Assembly: GCF_000283655.1 (NCBI RefSeq)
Contig: NC_016622.1
Coordinates: 1,748,501-1,812,500 of the forward strand
DNA: 64,000 nucleotides
DNA from: Azospirillum lipoferum 4B
GTDB lineage: Bacteria; Pseudomonadota; Alphaproteobacteria; Azospirillales; Azospirillaceae
Reading direction: 5' to 3'
Shown here: positions 18,532 through 27,483 of the stretch, in pieces
Layout of the letters: every line of letters starts with the position of its first letter
How positions within the stretch are numbered: position 1 is the first letter of the stretch
Notes under the pieces: generated by a model
Seen by the model: only the letters and a program-made list of their open reading frames with translations
The model's database searches: none
What the model was told of the DNA's origin: nothing
Translations under genes and position numbers: made by a program

Positions 18532-19362
18532 ATGAGCGCTTCCAACCTCACCGCCCGCCAGTCGGTCCCTGCGCTGCGCGCCCGCAAGGGGGGCGAGCCC
18601 ATCGTCTGCCTGACCGCCTACACGGCACCGGTGGCCCGGCTGCTCGATCCCCATGTCGACCTGCTGCTGGTCGGCGATTCGCTGGGCATGGTGGTCTATG
18701 GGCTGGACAGCACGCTGCCGGTGACGCTGGACATGATGATCGCCCATGGCGCCGCCGTGGTCCGTGCCTCCGAACGGGCCTGCGTCGTGGTGGACCTGCC
18801 CTTCGGCAGCTATCAGGAGAGCAAGGAGGCGGCCTTCCGCGCCTCGGCCCGCGTGATGGCGGAGACCGGTGCCCAGGCGGTCAAGCTGGAAGGCGGGCTG
18901 GAGATGGCGGAAACCGTCGCCTTCCTGACCGCCCGCGGCATCCCGGTGATGGGCCATGTCGGGCTGACCCCGCAGTCGGTCAACACGCTCGGCGGCTACA
19001 AGGCGGTCGGCCGCGATGCCGAGGCGGCGGAGCGGATCGCCGTCGACGCCCGCGCCATTGCCGAGGCCGGCGCCTTCACCCTGGTCATCGAAGGCACCAT
19101 GGAGCCGCTGGCCCGCCGCATCACCGAAGAGGTGGCGATTCCCACCATCGGCATCGGCGGTTCGCCGGCCTGCGACGGGCAGGTTCTGGTCACCGACGAC
19201 ATGCTCGGCCTGTTCGGCGCCTTCCGGCCGAAATTCGTCAAGCGCTACGCCAATCTGGGCGAGACGGTCGGTGAGGCCGCAGCAGCCTACGCCGCAGAGG
19301 TGCGCAGCCGCGCCTTCCCCGGGCCGGAACATTGCTTCGGCGTGAAGAAGGCCCTCGATTAG
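18532..19362 (+). CDS. panB: 3-methyl-2-oxobutanoate hydroxymethyltransferase
   Basis: The first step of pantothenate synthesis: adds a hydroxymethyl group from methylene-tetrahydrofolate to ketoisovalerate. 276 residues. [62 protein letters not shown] and [23 protein letters not shown] are characteristic TIM-barrel motifs including the magnesium ligands. panC is not adjacent. The gap behind it (19363-19501) contains a small inverted repeat, AACTGT-N5-ACAGTT. Confidence 0.96.
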   Translation: MSASNLTARQSVPALRARKGGEPIVCLTAYTAPVARLLDPHVDLLLVGDSLGMVVYGLDSTLPVTLDMMIAHGAAVVRASERACVVVDLPFGSYQESKEAAFRASARVMAETGAQAVKLEGGLEMAETVAFLTARGIPVMGHVGLTPQSVNTLGGYKAVGRDAEAAERIAVDARAIAEAGAFTLVIEGTMEPLARRITEEVAIPTIGIGGSPACDGQVLVTDDMLGLFGAFRPKFVKRYANLGETVGEAAAAYAAEVRSRAFPGPEHCFGVKKALD

Positions 19363-19501
19363 CGCACGCTTCATTAGAAGTGCTGGATCAGAAAACACCC
19401 CTCGTGCCGATCGAAACTGTCCGCCACAGTTCATAATGATTGCGCGCGCAAGGTTATCCCCTGCCTAATCGTGGCAGTTTCGCCAAGCACTGGGGAATGC
19501 C

Positions 19502-19936
19502 ATGACCTATGTCTATCGCTGGACGGATGCCAATTCTCCCGACATCCCGAACTACAAGAACAAAAAACTGACATATACTTTTGGCGGCCGTTCATCGGAT
19601 AAGGCGTTCTGGGTATTTGACAAGGACAGCGCTTACCGCCCCGGCAAGGGGATCATGAAAGATCGGATTCTGCTCGCTTTCGACTTCGGCGAACATTACA
19701 CGACGGTCGTCACCAATCCTGAGAATTTCGTCGATTTCGAATCGGAAGAGTTCAAGGGCGAAACCCGTCATCCGACGCAGGTGATCATCAAGTCCAACGA
19801 GGCCGGTGCGTACGGGATCGGCGCGATGATCCGGGGATTCCTGATGATCCGCGACATCCGTCTGGCCACCCGGAAGGAGATGGCCACCGCCCTGGGGTTG
19901 AAGGAAATAGAGGTGCCGGCAGGTCAGCGCTGGTGA
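19502..19936 (+). CDS. Hypothetical protein (144 aa), lower GC than neighbours
   Basis: Starts MTYVYRWTDANSPDIPNYKNKK with CTGGGG placed before the ATG. The protein seems soluble, rich in aromatic residues and strands, with no membrane segment or signal. No family is recognised. The first third uses AAA, ATA, ACT and TTT codons that are uncommon in the surrounding genes, hinting at later acquisition or weak codon selection. It is followed in the same direction by the Lhr-like helicase gene after about 100 bp. Confidence 0.75.
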   Translation: MTYVYRWTDANSPDIPNYKNKKLTYTFGGRSSDKAFWVFDKDSAYRPGKGIMKDRILLAFDFGEHYTTVVTNPENFVDFESEEFKGETRHPTQVIIKSNEAGAYGIGAMIRGFLMIRDIRLATRKEMATALGLKEIEVPAGQRW

Positions 19937-20042
19937 TCCGCCAAGCTGTCGGCGGCGACCGCGATGCCCCGACGATCGGGCTGACTGCCCGCTCCAGTTC
20001 GTTCTTTCTCCGTTCCGGGCGATCCGGTAAAGTCCGGCCGCC

Positions 20043-22544
20043 ATGGATGCACCCTCCCCTGCCCTGATCCCGCCCAACGTCGCCGCGTGGTTCCGGTCGC
20101 GCGGCTGGGCGCCGCACCCGCATCAGGTCGCGATGGTGGAGGCGGCGGAACGGGGTGAGAGCGCGCTGCTGATCGCCCCCACCGGCGGCGGCAAGACGCT
20201 GGCAGGCTTCCTGCCCTCGCTGATCGAACTGGCCGAACGGCCGCGCGACGGGCTGCACACGCTCTATATCTCGCCGCTGAAGGCGCTGGCGGTGGATATC
20301 CAGCGCAATCTGGAACAGCCCATCGCCGAGATGCGGCTGCCGATCCGGGCGGAAACCCGCACCGGCGACACGCCGGAGGCCAAGCGCAAGCGCCAGCGCA
20401 CCCATCCGCCGCACATGCTGATGACGACGCCGGAAAGTCTGGCGCTGCTGCTGTCCTACACCGACGCCGACCGGCTGTTCCGCAACCTGCGCTGCGTCAT
20501 CATCGACGAACTGCATGCGCTGGCCGGCACCAAGCGCGGCGATCTGCTGGCGCTGGGGCTGGCCCGACTGTCGCGCCTCGCCCCCGCCGCCCGCCGGGTC
20601 GGGCTGTCGGCCACGGTGGCGGAGCCGGAGCGGCTGCTGGCCTGGCTGTCGCGCCGCGGCCGGCATGAGGGAAGCGACTCCGACGACGTGCGCCTCGTGC
20701 TGGGCCGTTCCGGCGCACAGGCGGAGGTGGAGATCCTGACCTCGCAGGAGCGGGTGCCCTGGGCCGGCCACATGGCGATGCATGCCATGAAGGAAATCTA
20801 CGAGCGCGTCCGCCGCCAGCGCACCACCCTGCTGTTCGTCAACACCCGCGCCCAGGCGGAGCTGGTGTTCCAGGCGCTGTGGCGGGTCAATGACGACAAC
20901 CTTCCCATCGCGCTCCACCATGGCTCGCTGGCGGTGGAGCAGCGCCGCAAGGTCGAGGGCGCCATGGCGCGCGGCGAGTTGCGAGCGGTGGTCGCCACCT
21001 CCTCGCTCGACCTCGGCATCGACTGGGCGGCGGTGGATCTGGTGGTGCAGATCGGCGCGCCGAAGGGGTCGAGCCGGCTGGTCCAGCGCATCGGCCGCGC
21101 CAACCACCGGCTGGACGAGCCCAGCCGCGCCCTGCTGGTCCCCGCCAACCGGTTCGAGGTGCTGGAATGCCGCGCCGCGCTGGAGGCGGTGCACGACCAC
21201 ACGCTGGACGGCGAGGCGCCGCGTCCGGGCGGGCTCGACGTGCTGGCCCAGCATCTGCTCGGCATGGCCTGCGCCGCCCCCTTCCTGGCCGACGAGCTGT
21301 ATGAGGAGGTGGTTTCCGCCGCCCCCTATGCCGCGATGACCCGCGACGAGTTCGACGACGTGTTGGATTTCGTCGCCACCGGCGGCTATGCGCTCGGCGC
21401 CTATGAACGCTTCCAGCGCCTGAAGCTGCGCGAGGACGGGCGGATGGCGGTGGCCGGCCCGGCGGTGGCGCGCCAGTACCGGATGAATGTCGGCACCATC
21501 ACCCAGGAGGCGCTGCTGCGTGTCCGGCTGAACCGCGGCCCGGTGCTGGGCGAGGTGGAGGAGTATTTCATCCAGGGCCTGACCCCCGGTGACACCTTCC
21601 TGTTCGCCGGCCAGCTTCTGAAGTTCCTCGGCGTGCGCGAGATGGAGGCGCAGGTCGCCAAGGGCGGCACCGGCGACCCGAAGGTCCCCGCCTATGCCGG
21701 CGGGCGGCTGCCGCTGACCACCCATCTGGCCGAGCGGGTGCGCGCCATGCTGGCCGATCCGCGCCAGTGGGAGGGGCTGCCGGAGGATGTGCAGGAATGG
21801 CTGCGGCTGCAACGCTACCGCTCGGTCCTGCCCAGCCGCGACGGGCTGCTGGTGGAAACCTTCCCCAAGGCCGGCAAGCGCTTCCTCGTCGCCTATGCCT
21901 TCGAGGGGCGGAACGCCCACCAGACGCTGGGCATGCTGCTGACCCGGCGGATGGAACGGTTCGGACTGGGTCCGCTGGGCTTCGTCGCCACCGACTATGT
22001 GCTGGCGGTGTGGTCGCTGCGGTCGCCCACAGATATGGATGCCCTGTTCGACCAGGACATGCTGGGCGACGATCTGGAAGCCTGGATGGACGAATCGTCG
22101 ATGCTGCGGCGGACCTTCCGCAACGTGGCGCTGATCGCCGGGGTGATCGACCGCCGTCATCCGGGGCAGGAGAAGACCGGGCGGCAGGTCACCTTCTCCT
22201 CCGACCTGATCTATGACGTGCTGCGCAAGCACGACCCCGGCCATGTGCTGCTGCGGGCGACGCGGGCCGATGCGGCGGGCGGGCTGACCGACATCCGCCG
22301 CCTGTCCGATTTCCTGGCGCGGGTGCGCGGGCGGATCACCCACAAGGACCTCGACCGCATCTCCCCCCTGGCCGTGCCGGTGATCCTGGAGATCGGGCGC
22401 GAGCGGGTGGACGGCAGCGCCACCGACGAGCTGCTCGCCGCGGCCGAAGCCGAATTGCTGGCGGAGGCGATGCCGGAACTGGCTCCGCCACGGCCCGCGA
22501 AATCGGACACGGGGCGCCCGCAGCAGGGACGGTTGTCGTTGTGA
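20043..22544 (+). CDS. Lhr-like ligase-associated DEXH-box DNA helicase
   Basis: An 833-residue SF2 helicase. Walker A APTGGGKT is at residues 45-52, the DELH box at 155-158, then motif III SATV, the ARTRAQAE-like helicase-C start, and motif VI LVQRIGRANHR. The long C-terminal part contains the winged-helix and DEAD-associated regions of the Lhr core, with MLLTRRMERFGLGPLGFVATDY. It matches the helicase of the bacterial ligase-associated DNA repair set. The PdeM-type phosphoesterase lies downstream, but the ligase and exonuclease of that set are absent here, and a ferredoxin gene is interposed on the other strand. Confidence 0.92.
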   Translation: MDAPSPALIPPNVAAWFRSRGWAPHPHQVAMVEAAERGESALLIAPTGGGKTLAGFLPSLIELAERPRDGLHTLYISPLKALAVDIQRNLEQPIAEMRLPIRAETRTGDTPEAKRKRQRTHPPHMLMTTPESLALLLSYTDADRLFRNLRCVIIDELHALAGTKRGDLLALGLARLSRLAPAARRVGLSATVAEPERLLAWLSRRGRHEGSDSDDVRLVLGRSGAQAEVEILTSQERVPWAGHMAMHAMKEIYERVRRQRTTLLFVNTRAQAELVFQALWRVNDDNLPIALHHGSLAVEQRRKVEGAMARGELRAVVATSSLDLGIDWAAVDLVVQIGAPKGSSRLVQRIGRANHRLDEPSRALLVPANRFEVLECRAALEAVHDHTLDGEAPRPGGLDVLAQHLLGMACAAPFLADELYEEVVSAAPYAAMTRDEFDDVLDFVATGGYALGAYERFQRLKLREDGRMAVAGPAVARQYRMNVGTITQEALLRVRLNRGPVLGEVEEYFIQGLTPGDTFLFAGQLLKFLGVREMEAQVAKGGTGDPKVPAYAGGRLPLTTHLAERVRAMLADPRQWEGLPEDVQEWLRLQRYRSVLPSRDGLLVETFPKAGKRFLVAYAFEGRNAHQTLGMLLTRRMERFGLGPLGFVATDYVLAVWSLRSPTDMDALFDQDMLGDDLEAWMDESSMLRRTFRNVALIAGVIDRRHPGQEKTGRQVTFSSDLIYDVLRKHDPGHVLLRATRADAAGGLTDIRRLSDFLARVRGRITHKDLDRISPLAVPVILEIGRERVDGSATDELLAAAEAELLAEAMPELAPPRPAKSDTGRPQQGRLSL

Positions 22545-22567
22545 CACCGCCCCATGCCGCTCGCAGG

Positions 22568-22951
22568 TTACTTGCGCAGTTCCGGTTCCACTCCCGGCTC
22601 GCCGCTGAACTCGACAAGAATGGTCTCGTCACGGACGATGAACTGGCAGGCCAAACGGTAGGGCGGCGGGCGGTGGGCGTTCTCGGCAGCCTCCAGCAGG
22701 TCCCTGTTCAGCTTGCCGTTGACGGAAAGGGTGACTTTCTCCTTTTCGGTCAGATCGATGGCCATCGGAGTCTTTCCGTCCAGATAGGTGATCTTGACGA
22801 GGCAGGACCCGCACTCCCCGTCCTGGCACTGGAACGGGATCGGAATGTCGTGCTTTTTCGCCAGCGCCAGCAGAGTGCCGGTATCGCCGGCGACCGCGTA
22901 GACGGTCATGTCCTTGGGCATGTTCAGGCCGGTGAACGTCACTGTGGCCAT
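22568..22951 (-). CDS. [2Fe-2S] ferredoxin of the FeSII (Shethna protein II) type
   Basis: 127 residues from MATVTFTGLNMPKDMTVYAVAG, with GGAGGATACCC before the ATG. Cys42, Cys47, Cys50 (CQDGECGSCLVK) and Cys102 (YRLACQFIV) bind the cluster. The order IPFQCQDGECGSCLVKIT, the inserted region of about 45 residues and the end LVEFSGEPG closely resemble Azotobacter FeSII, which binds oxidised nitrogenase and protects it from oxygen. Assignment is from remembered family sequence. It is convergent with the helicase gene. The alternative is a generic adrenodoxin-like ferredoxin, less likely given the ending. Confidence 0.85.
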   Translation of the reverse strand: MATVTFTGLNMPKDMTVYAVAGDTGTLLALAKKHDIPIPFQCQDGECGSCLVKITYLDGKTPMAIDLTEKEKVTLSVNGKLNRDLLEAAENAHRPPPYRLACQFIVRDETILVEFSGEPGVEPELRK

Positions 22952-23057
22952 GGGTATCCTCCGGGTATGGTTGTGATCCGCCATGCCTCCACGGCGGCGG
23001 CCCGTCAGGCTGCAAACATCATGCCCACAAAAAATTCATGGATATTGGTCATTTCCA

Positions 23058-23813
23058 ATGATCGCCGGTAAACGAATGTTGTCAGCTTCCCCCCAAGCTC
23101 ACGGCTCTGCCTGTCAGGGCGACGACAGCCGTGCCGCCCTGACGCTGTGCGGTGCCGACCTGCTGGCCGATCCCTCGGGCGCGCTGCTGTGGCCGGCGGA
23201 GGGCATCCTGGCCGTCGCCGACCTGCATCTGGAGAAGGGCTCCGCCTTCGCCGCGCGCGGCCGGATGCTGCCACCCTACGACACGCGGGCGACGCTGGAC
23301 CGGCTGGCCGAGCTGATCGCGAGAGAGCGCCCGGCGCGCGTGCTGTGCCTGGGCGACAGTTTCCACGACCGCCACGCGGCGGAGCGGATGGACCCGGCCG
23401 ACGTGGAGCGGCTGCGCGGCCTGACCGCCGCCGTGGCGGACTGGGTGTGGATCACCGGGAACCACGACCCCGATCCGCCGCAGGGCCTCGGCGGCAGGGC
23501 GGTGGCGGAGCTGTCCATCGGTCCCCTGACCTTCCGGCACGAGGCGCAGCCGGGCGCGGTGGGTGAGTTGTCGGGCCACCTGCATCCGGCCGCCGCCGTG
23601 GCGCTTGCCGGGCGGCGGGTGCGCGAGCGCTGCTTCGCCCATGACGGCGCCAAGCTGATCCTGCCCGCCTTCGGCAGCTTCACCGGCGGGCTGAACGTGC
23701 TGGATGCCGCCTTCGACGGGCTGCTGGCGCGCCGGTTCGAGGTGCTGATGACGGTGCGCGGCCGGGTCTATCGCTTCCCCTGCGCCCGTTTGTCGCCGGA
23801 CCGCGCGCGCTGA
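23058..23813 (+). CDS. pdeM: Ligase-associated DNA-damage-response phosphoesterase (PdeM type)
   Basis: A calcineurin-like metallophosphoesterase of about 251 residues. The metal-binding motifs appear in order: VADLHLEKGSAFA, CLGDSFHD, ITGNHDPDP and LSGHLHPAA. The opening WPAEGILAVADLHL is typical of the PdeM group that accompanies the Lhr-like helicase, ATP-dependent ligase and exonuclease. Its start is uncertain: ATGs at 23058 and 23076 both lack strong ribosome sites. It is in the same direction as the helicase but separated by the ferredoxin gene. Confidence 0.88.
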   Translation: MIAGKRMLSASPQAHGSACQGDDSRAALTLCGADLLADPSGALLWPAEGILAVADLHLEKGSAFAARGRMLPPYDTRATLDRLAELIARERPARVLCLGDSFHDRHAAERMDPADVERLRGLTAAVADWVWITGNHDPDPPQGLGGRAVAELSIGPLTFRHEAQPGAVGELSGHLHPAAAVALAGRRVRERCFAHDGAKLILPAFGSFTGGLNVLDAAFDGLLARRFEVLMTVRGRVYRFPCARLSPDRAR

Positions 23814-23880
23814 CGCGCTGGCCGAAGCGTGAGCGCGGCCTATATCCGTTGGTCCGGAGACGACCAACCGAGCGCCGTGC

Positions 23881-25365
23881 ATGTCCGCCTCTCCCATCAT
23901 CGTCTGGTTCCGCAACGACCTGCGTCTGGCCGACAACCCGGCGCTGACCGCCGCCGCCCAGGCCTCGGCCGAACGCGGCGCGCCGGTCATCCCGCTCTAT
24001 ATCCTGGAGGAGGAGACCGGCGATCCCCCCTGCGATCCATGGCCGCTCGGCGGGGCGCAGCGCTGGTGGCTGCATGGCAGCCTGGAACGGCTCGCAACCT
24101 GCTGCGCCCGCCATGGCTCGCCGCTGCTGCTGCGCCGTGGCGAGCCGGGGGCCGTGCTGGACGCGCTGATCGCCGAGACGGGGGCGGAGTGCGTGCTGTG
24201 GAACCGCCGCTACACCCCCGCCCAGACCGCCCGCGACGCAGCGATCAAGGAGCGGTTGAAGGCGCGCGGCATCGACGCCCGCAGCTTCAACGCCGGGCTG
24301 CTGGCCGAACCCTGGACCGTGCGCAACAAGAGCGGCGGTCCCTTCAAGGTCTTCACCCCCTTCTGGCGCCACCTGTCGGCCACGCTGAACCCGCCCCTGC
24401 CCACCCGCGCGCCCTCCGCCCTGAAGGCGCCGGCCAAGGCACCGGCGGGCGATGCGCTCGACAGTTGGGGCTTGCTGCCGACCAAGCCCGATTGGGCCGC
24501 GGGCTTGCGCAAGCGTTGGGTGCCGGGGGAGACGGCGGCGCTGTCCCATCTGGCCGATTTCCTCGACGGGCCGGTCGGCGCCTATGCCACCGAACGCGAC
24601 CGGCCGGACCGTGACGGCACCTCCGCCCTCTCCCCCTATCTGGCCTTCGGGGAGATCGGACCGCGGCAGGTCTGGCACGCCGCCCGCCATGCCGCCGATG
24701 CCCGGCCGGAGCTGGCGCCCGGCATCGACTCCTTCCTGCGCGAGGTCGGCTGGCGCGAGTTCCAGTATCATCTGCTGCACCATGCGCCGGAGTTGCCCGA
24801 CCGGCCGCTCGATCCCCGCTTCGCCGACTTCCCCTGGCGCGAGGATGCGGCGGGCCTGCTGGCGTGGCAGCGCGGGCGCACCGGCTATCCCATCGTCGAT
24901 GCCGGGATGCGCCAGCTGTGGGAGACCGGCTGGATGCACAACCGGGTGCGGATGATCGTCGCCTCCTTCCTGGTCAAGGACCTGCTGCTGCCCTGGCAGG
25001 AGGGGGAACGCTGGTTCTGGGACACGCTGGTCGATGCCGATCTGGCCCAGAATGCCGGCAACTGGCAATGGGTGGCCGGCTGCGGGGCCGATGCCGCCCC
25101 CTTCTTCCGCGTCTTCAATCCCGTCCTGCAGGGCGAGAAGTTCGATCCGGAGGGCGATTACGTCCGGCGTTACGTCCCCGAACTGGACCGGCTGCCGCCG
25201 CGCTGGATCCACCAGCCCTGGGCCGCCCCGACCGAGCTGCTGCGGCAGGCCGGCGTCCGGCTGGGCGACGATTACCCGCGGCCGATCATCGACCACGGCG
25301 TCGCCCGCGACCGTGCGCTCGCGCTGTTCGAAGAGCGCAAGCGGCGGGTCGAGCCGGCGTCGTGA
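23881..25365 (+). CDS. phr: Deoxyribodipyrimidine photolyase (class I CPD)
   Basis: Uses blue light, FADH- and an antenna chromophore to split pyrimidine dimers. 494 residues. The N-terminal antenna domain begins IIVWFRNDLRLADNPAL. The FAD domain contains GWREFQYHLLHH, YPIVDAGMRQLWETGWMHNRVRM, SFLVKDLLLPW and DADLAQNAGNWQWVAG with the electron-transfer Trp region. Length and motifs are intact. It lies 67 bp after pdeM in the same direction and may be part of a repair operon. Confidence 0.95.
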   Translation: MSASPIIVWFRNDLRLADNPALTAAAQASAERGAPVIPLYILEEETGDPPCDPWPLGGAQRWWLHGSLERLATCCARHGSPLLLRRGEPGAVLDALIAETGAECVLWNRRYTPAQTARDAAIKERLKARGIDARSFNAGLLAEPWTVRNKSGGPFKVFTPFWRHLSATLNPPLPTRAPSALKAPAKAPAGDALDSWGLLPTKPDWAAGLRKRWVPGETAALSHLADFLDGPVGAYATERDRPDRDGTSALSPYLAFGEIGPRQVWHAARHAADARPELAPGIDSFLREVGWREFQYHLLHHAPELPDRPLDPRFADFPWREDAAGLLAWQRGRTGYPIVDAGMRQLWETGWMHNRVRMIVASFLVKDLLLPWQEGERWFWDTLVDADLAQNAGNWQWVAGCGADAAPFFRVFNPVLQGEKFDPEGDYVRRYVPELDRLPPRWIHQPWAAPTELLRQAGVRLGDDYPRPIIDHGVARDRALALFEERKRRVEPAS

Positions 25366-25569
25366 CCCGGATCTTCACCGAAGCGTCACCGCCATGCCTG
25401 CAAACGGTCACAGCCGGCCGCTACTGTGCCTTCAGCGGCCCGGTGCGGCCGCCCTGTCCCGCCCAGCCTTCCGGGTCAGAGCGATAAGGACGCCGGCCGC
25501 TCCGCCGCGGTCGCTGCATGTCCAGGCTTGCAAAGAGCCCGGCCCCAAAAAGAACAACCGCCACTCGGC

Positions 25570-25599
25570 AAGGCGGCCCCAACCCCGGGGCCGCCTTTT
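25570..25599 (+). terminator. Intrinsic terminator before zur
   Basis: AAGGCGGCCCC pairs with GGGGCCGCCTT around six bases, followed by TTTT. It ends phr transcription about 205 bp after its stop and insulates the zinc operon. Confidence 0.88.
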
Positions 25600-25626
25600 C
25601 CATGCGCGTTGCGTCGCCGGCCGAAC

Positions 25627-25641
25627 TGTTATAAAGTAACA
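25627..25641 (+). promoter_or_regulatory. Zur-box-like operator overlapping the zur start region
   Basis: TGTTATAAAGTAACA has perfect 5-bp half sites (TGTTA/TAACA) and an AT-rich centre, resembling Zur boxes. It ends 3 bp before the zur ATG. A -10-like TATAAA (25630-25635) lies inside it with TTGCGT 15 bp upstream, so transcription would begin at about the ATG. This implies autorepression by Zur-zinc and possibly a leaderless mRNA. Confidence 0.7.
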
Positions 25642-25644
25642 CCC

Positions 25645-26111
25645 ATGCCCTCGCCCCACGACCATACCCACTGCATCGCCGACGCCCTGACCCGTGCCGA
25701 CGCGCTGTGCGCCGAACGGGGGGCGCGGCTGACCGCGCTGCGCCGCCGTGTGCTGGAGCTGGTGTGGTCCAGCCACCGGCCGCGCGGCGCCTATGCGATC
25801 CTGGAAGACCTCAGCCAACAGGACGGCAAGGCGGCGGCGCCGCTGACCGTCTATCGCGCGCTGGAGTTCCTGGTCGAACAGGGGCTGGTCCACCGCATCG
25901 AATCGCTGAACGCCTATGTCGGCTGCGCCGCACCGGGGGCGGTCCATTCCGGGCAGTTCCTGGTATGCGATGCCTGCGGCGATGCGGCCGAGATCGACGA
26001 TCCGGGTGTCGGTTCGGCCATCGTCGCCGCGGCGGCCGAGCGCGGCTTCCGTGTCCAGCGCCCCACCGTCGAGGTGCGCGGCCTGTGCAAATCCTGTCAG
26101 GAGAAACCCCG

Positions 26112-26115
<4 letters not shown>
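25645..26115 (+). CDS. zur: Fur-family zinc uptake regulator
   Basis: 156 residues from MPSPHDHTHCIADALTRADALC. The winged helix includes GARLTALRRRVLELVWSSHRPRGAYAILE and PLTVYRALEFLVEQGLVHRIES. The dimer/metal domain has CDACGD and the terminal CKSC, the two CXXC pairs that hold the structural zinc. The short N-terminal His stretch and the downstream COG0523 gene favour Zur over Fur, PerR or Irr. It overlaps the GTPase gene (TTGA), so translation is coupled. Confidence 0.9.
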
Positions 26116-27260
<1,145 letters not shown>

Positions 27261-27285
27261 GCGGAATAAGCATCGGCTACTGGGA

Positions 27286-27467
27286 GCCCCCTCCCCATCC
27301 CTCCCCCGCTCTCAGCGGACCTACGGTCCGCCTGTCGCGTCAGCACAAAGCGGAGCTTTGTGCGAGAGCTTCGCGGGAGAGGGGGTAGGATGCTTGGCGG
27401 TGCGGCTTCATCGCGGAGCATCGGCAGTCCCCTCTCCCGCGTAGCGGGGGAGGGTTAGGGAGGGGGC
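27286..27467. repeat. Dispersed C/G-rich intergenic repeat, copy 2
   Basis: Runs from GCCCCCTCCCCATCCCTCCC to GGGTTAGGGAGGGGGC. The interior has GGCAGTCCCCTCTCCCGCG and the hairpin-forming CGCGTAGCGGGGGAG. It is the longest copy (about 180 bp), with extra small palindromes such as GCGGACCTACGGTCCGC and CACAAAGCGGAGCTTTGTG. It fills the convergent gap between the GTPase and the M1 peptidase genes. Confidence 0.88.
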
Positions 27468-27483
27468 ACTCGAAGCCGACGCC

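Noticed and set aside
19788-22547. A 919-residue open frame on the minus strand
   Set aside because: It is antisense to the Lhr-like helicase, whose motifs are unmistakable. High-GC coding DNA often keeps the opposite strand open.
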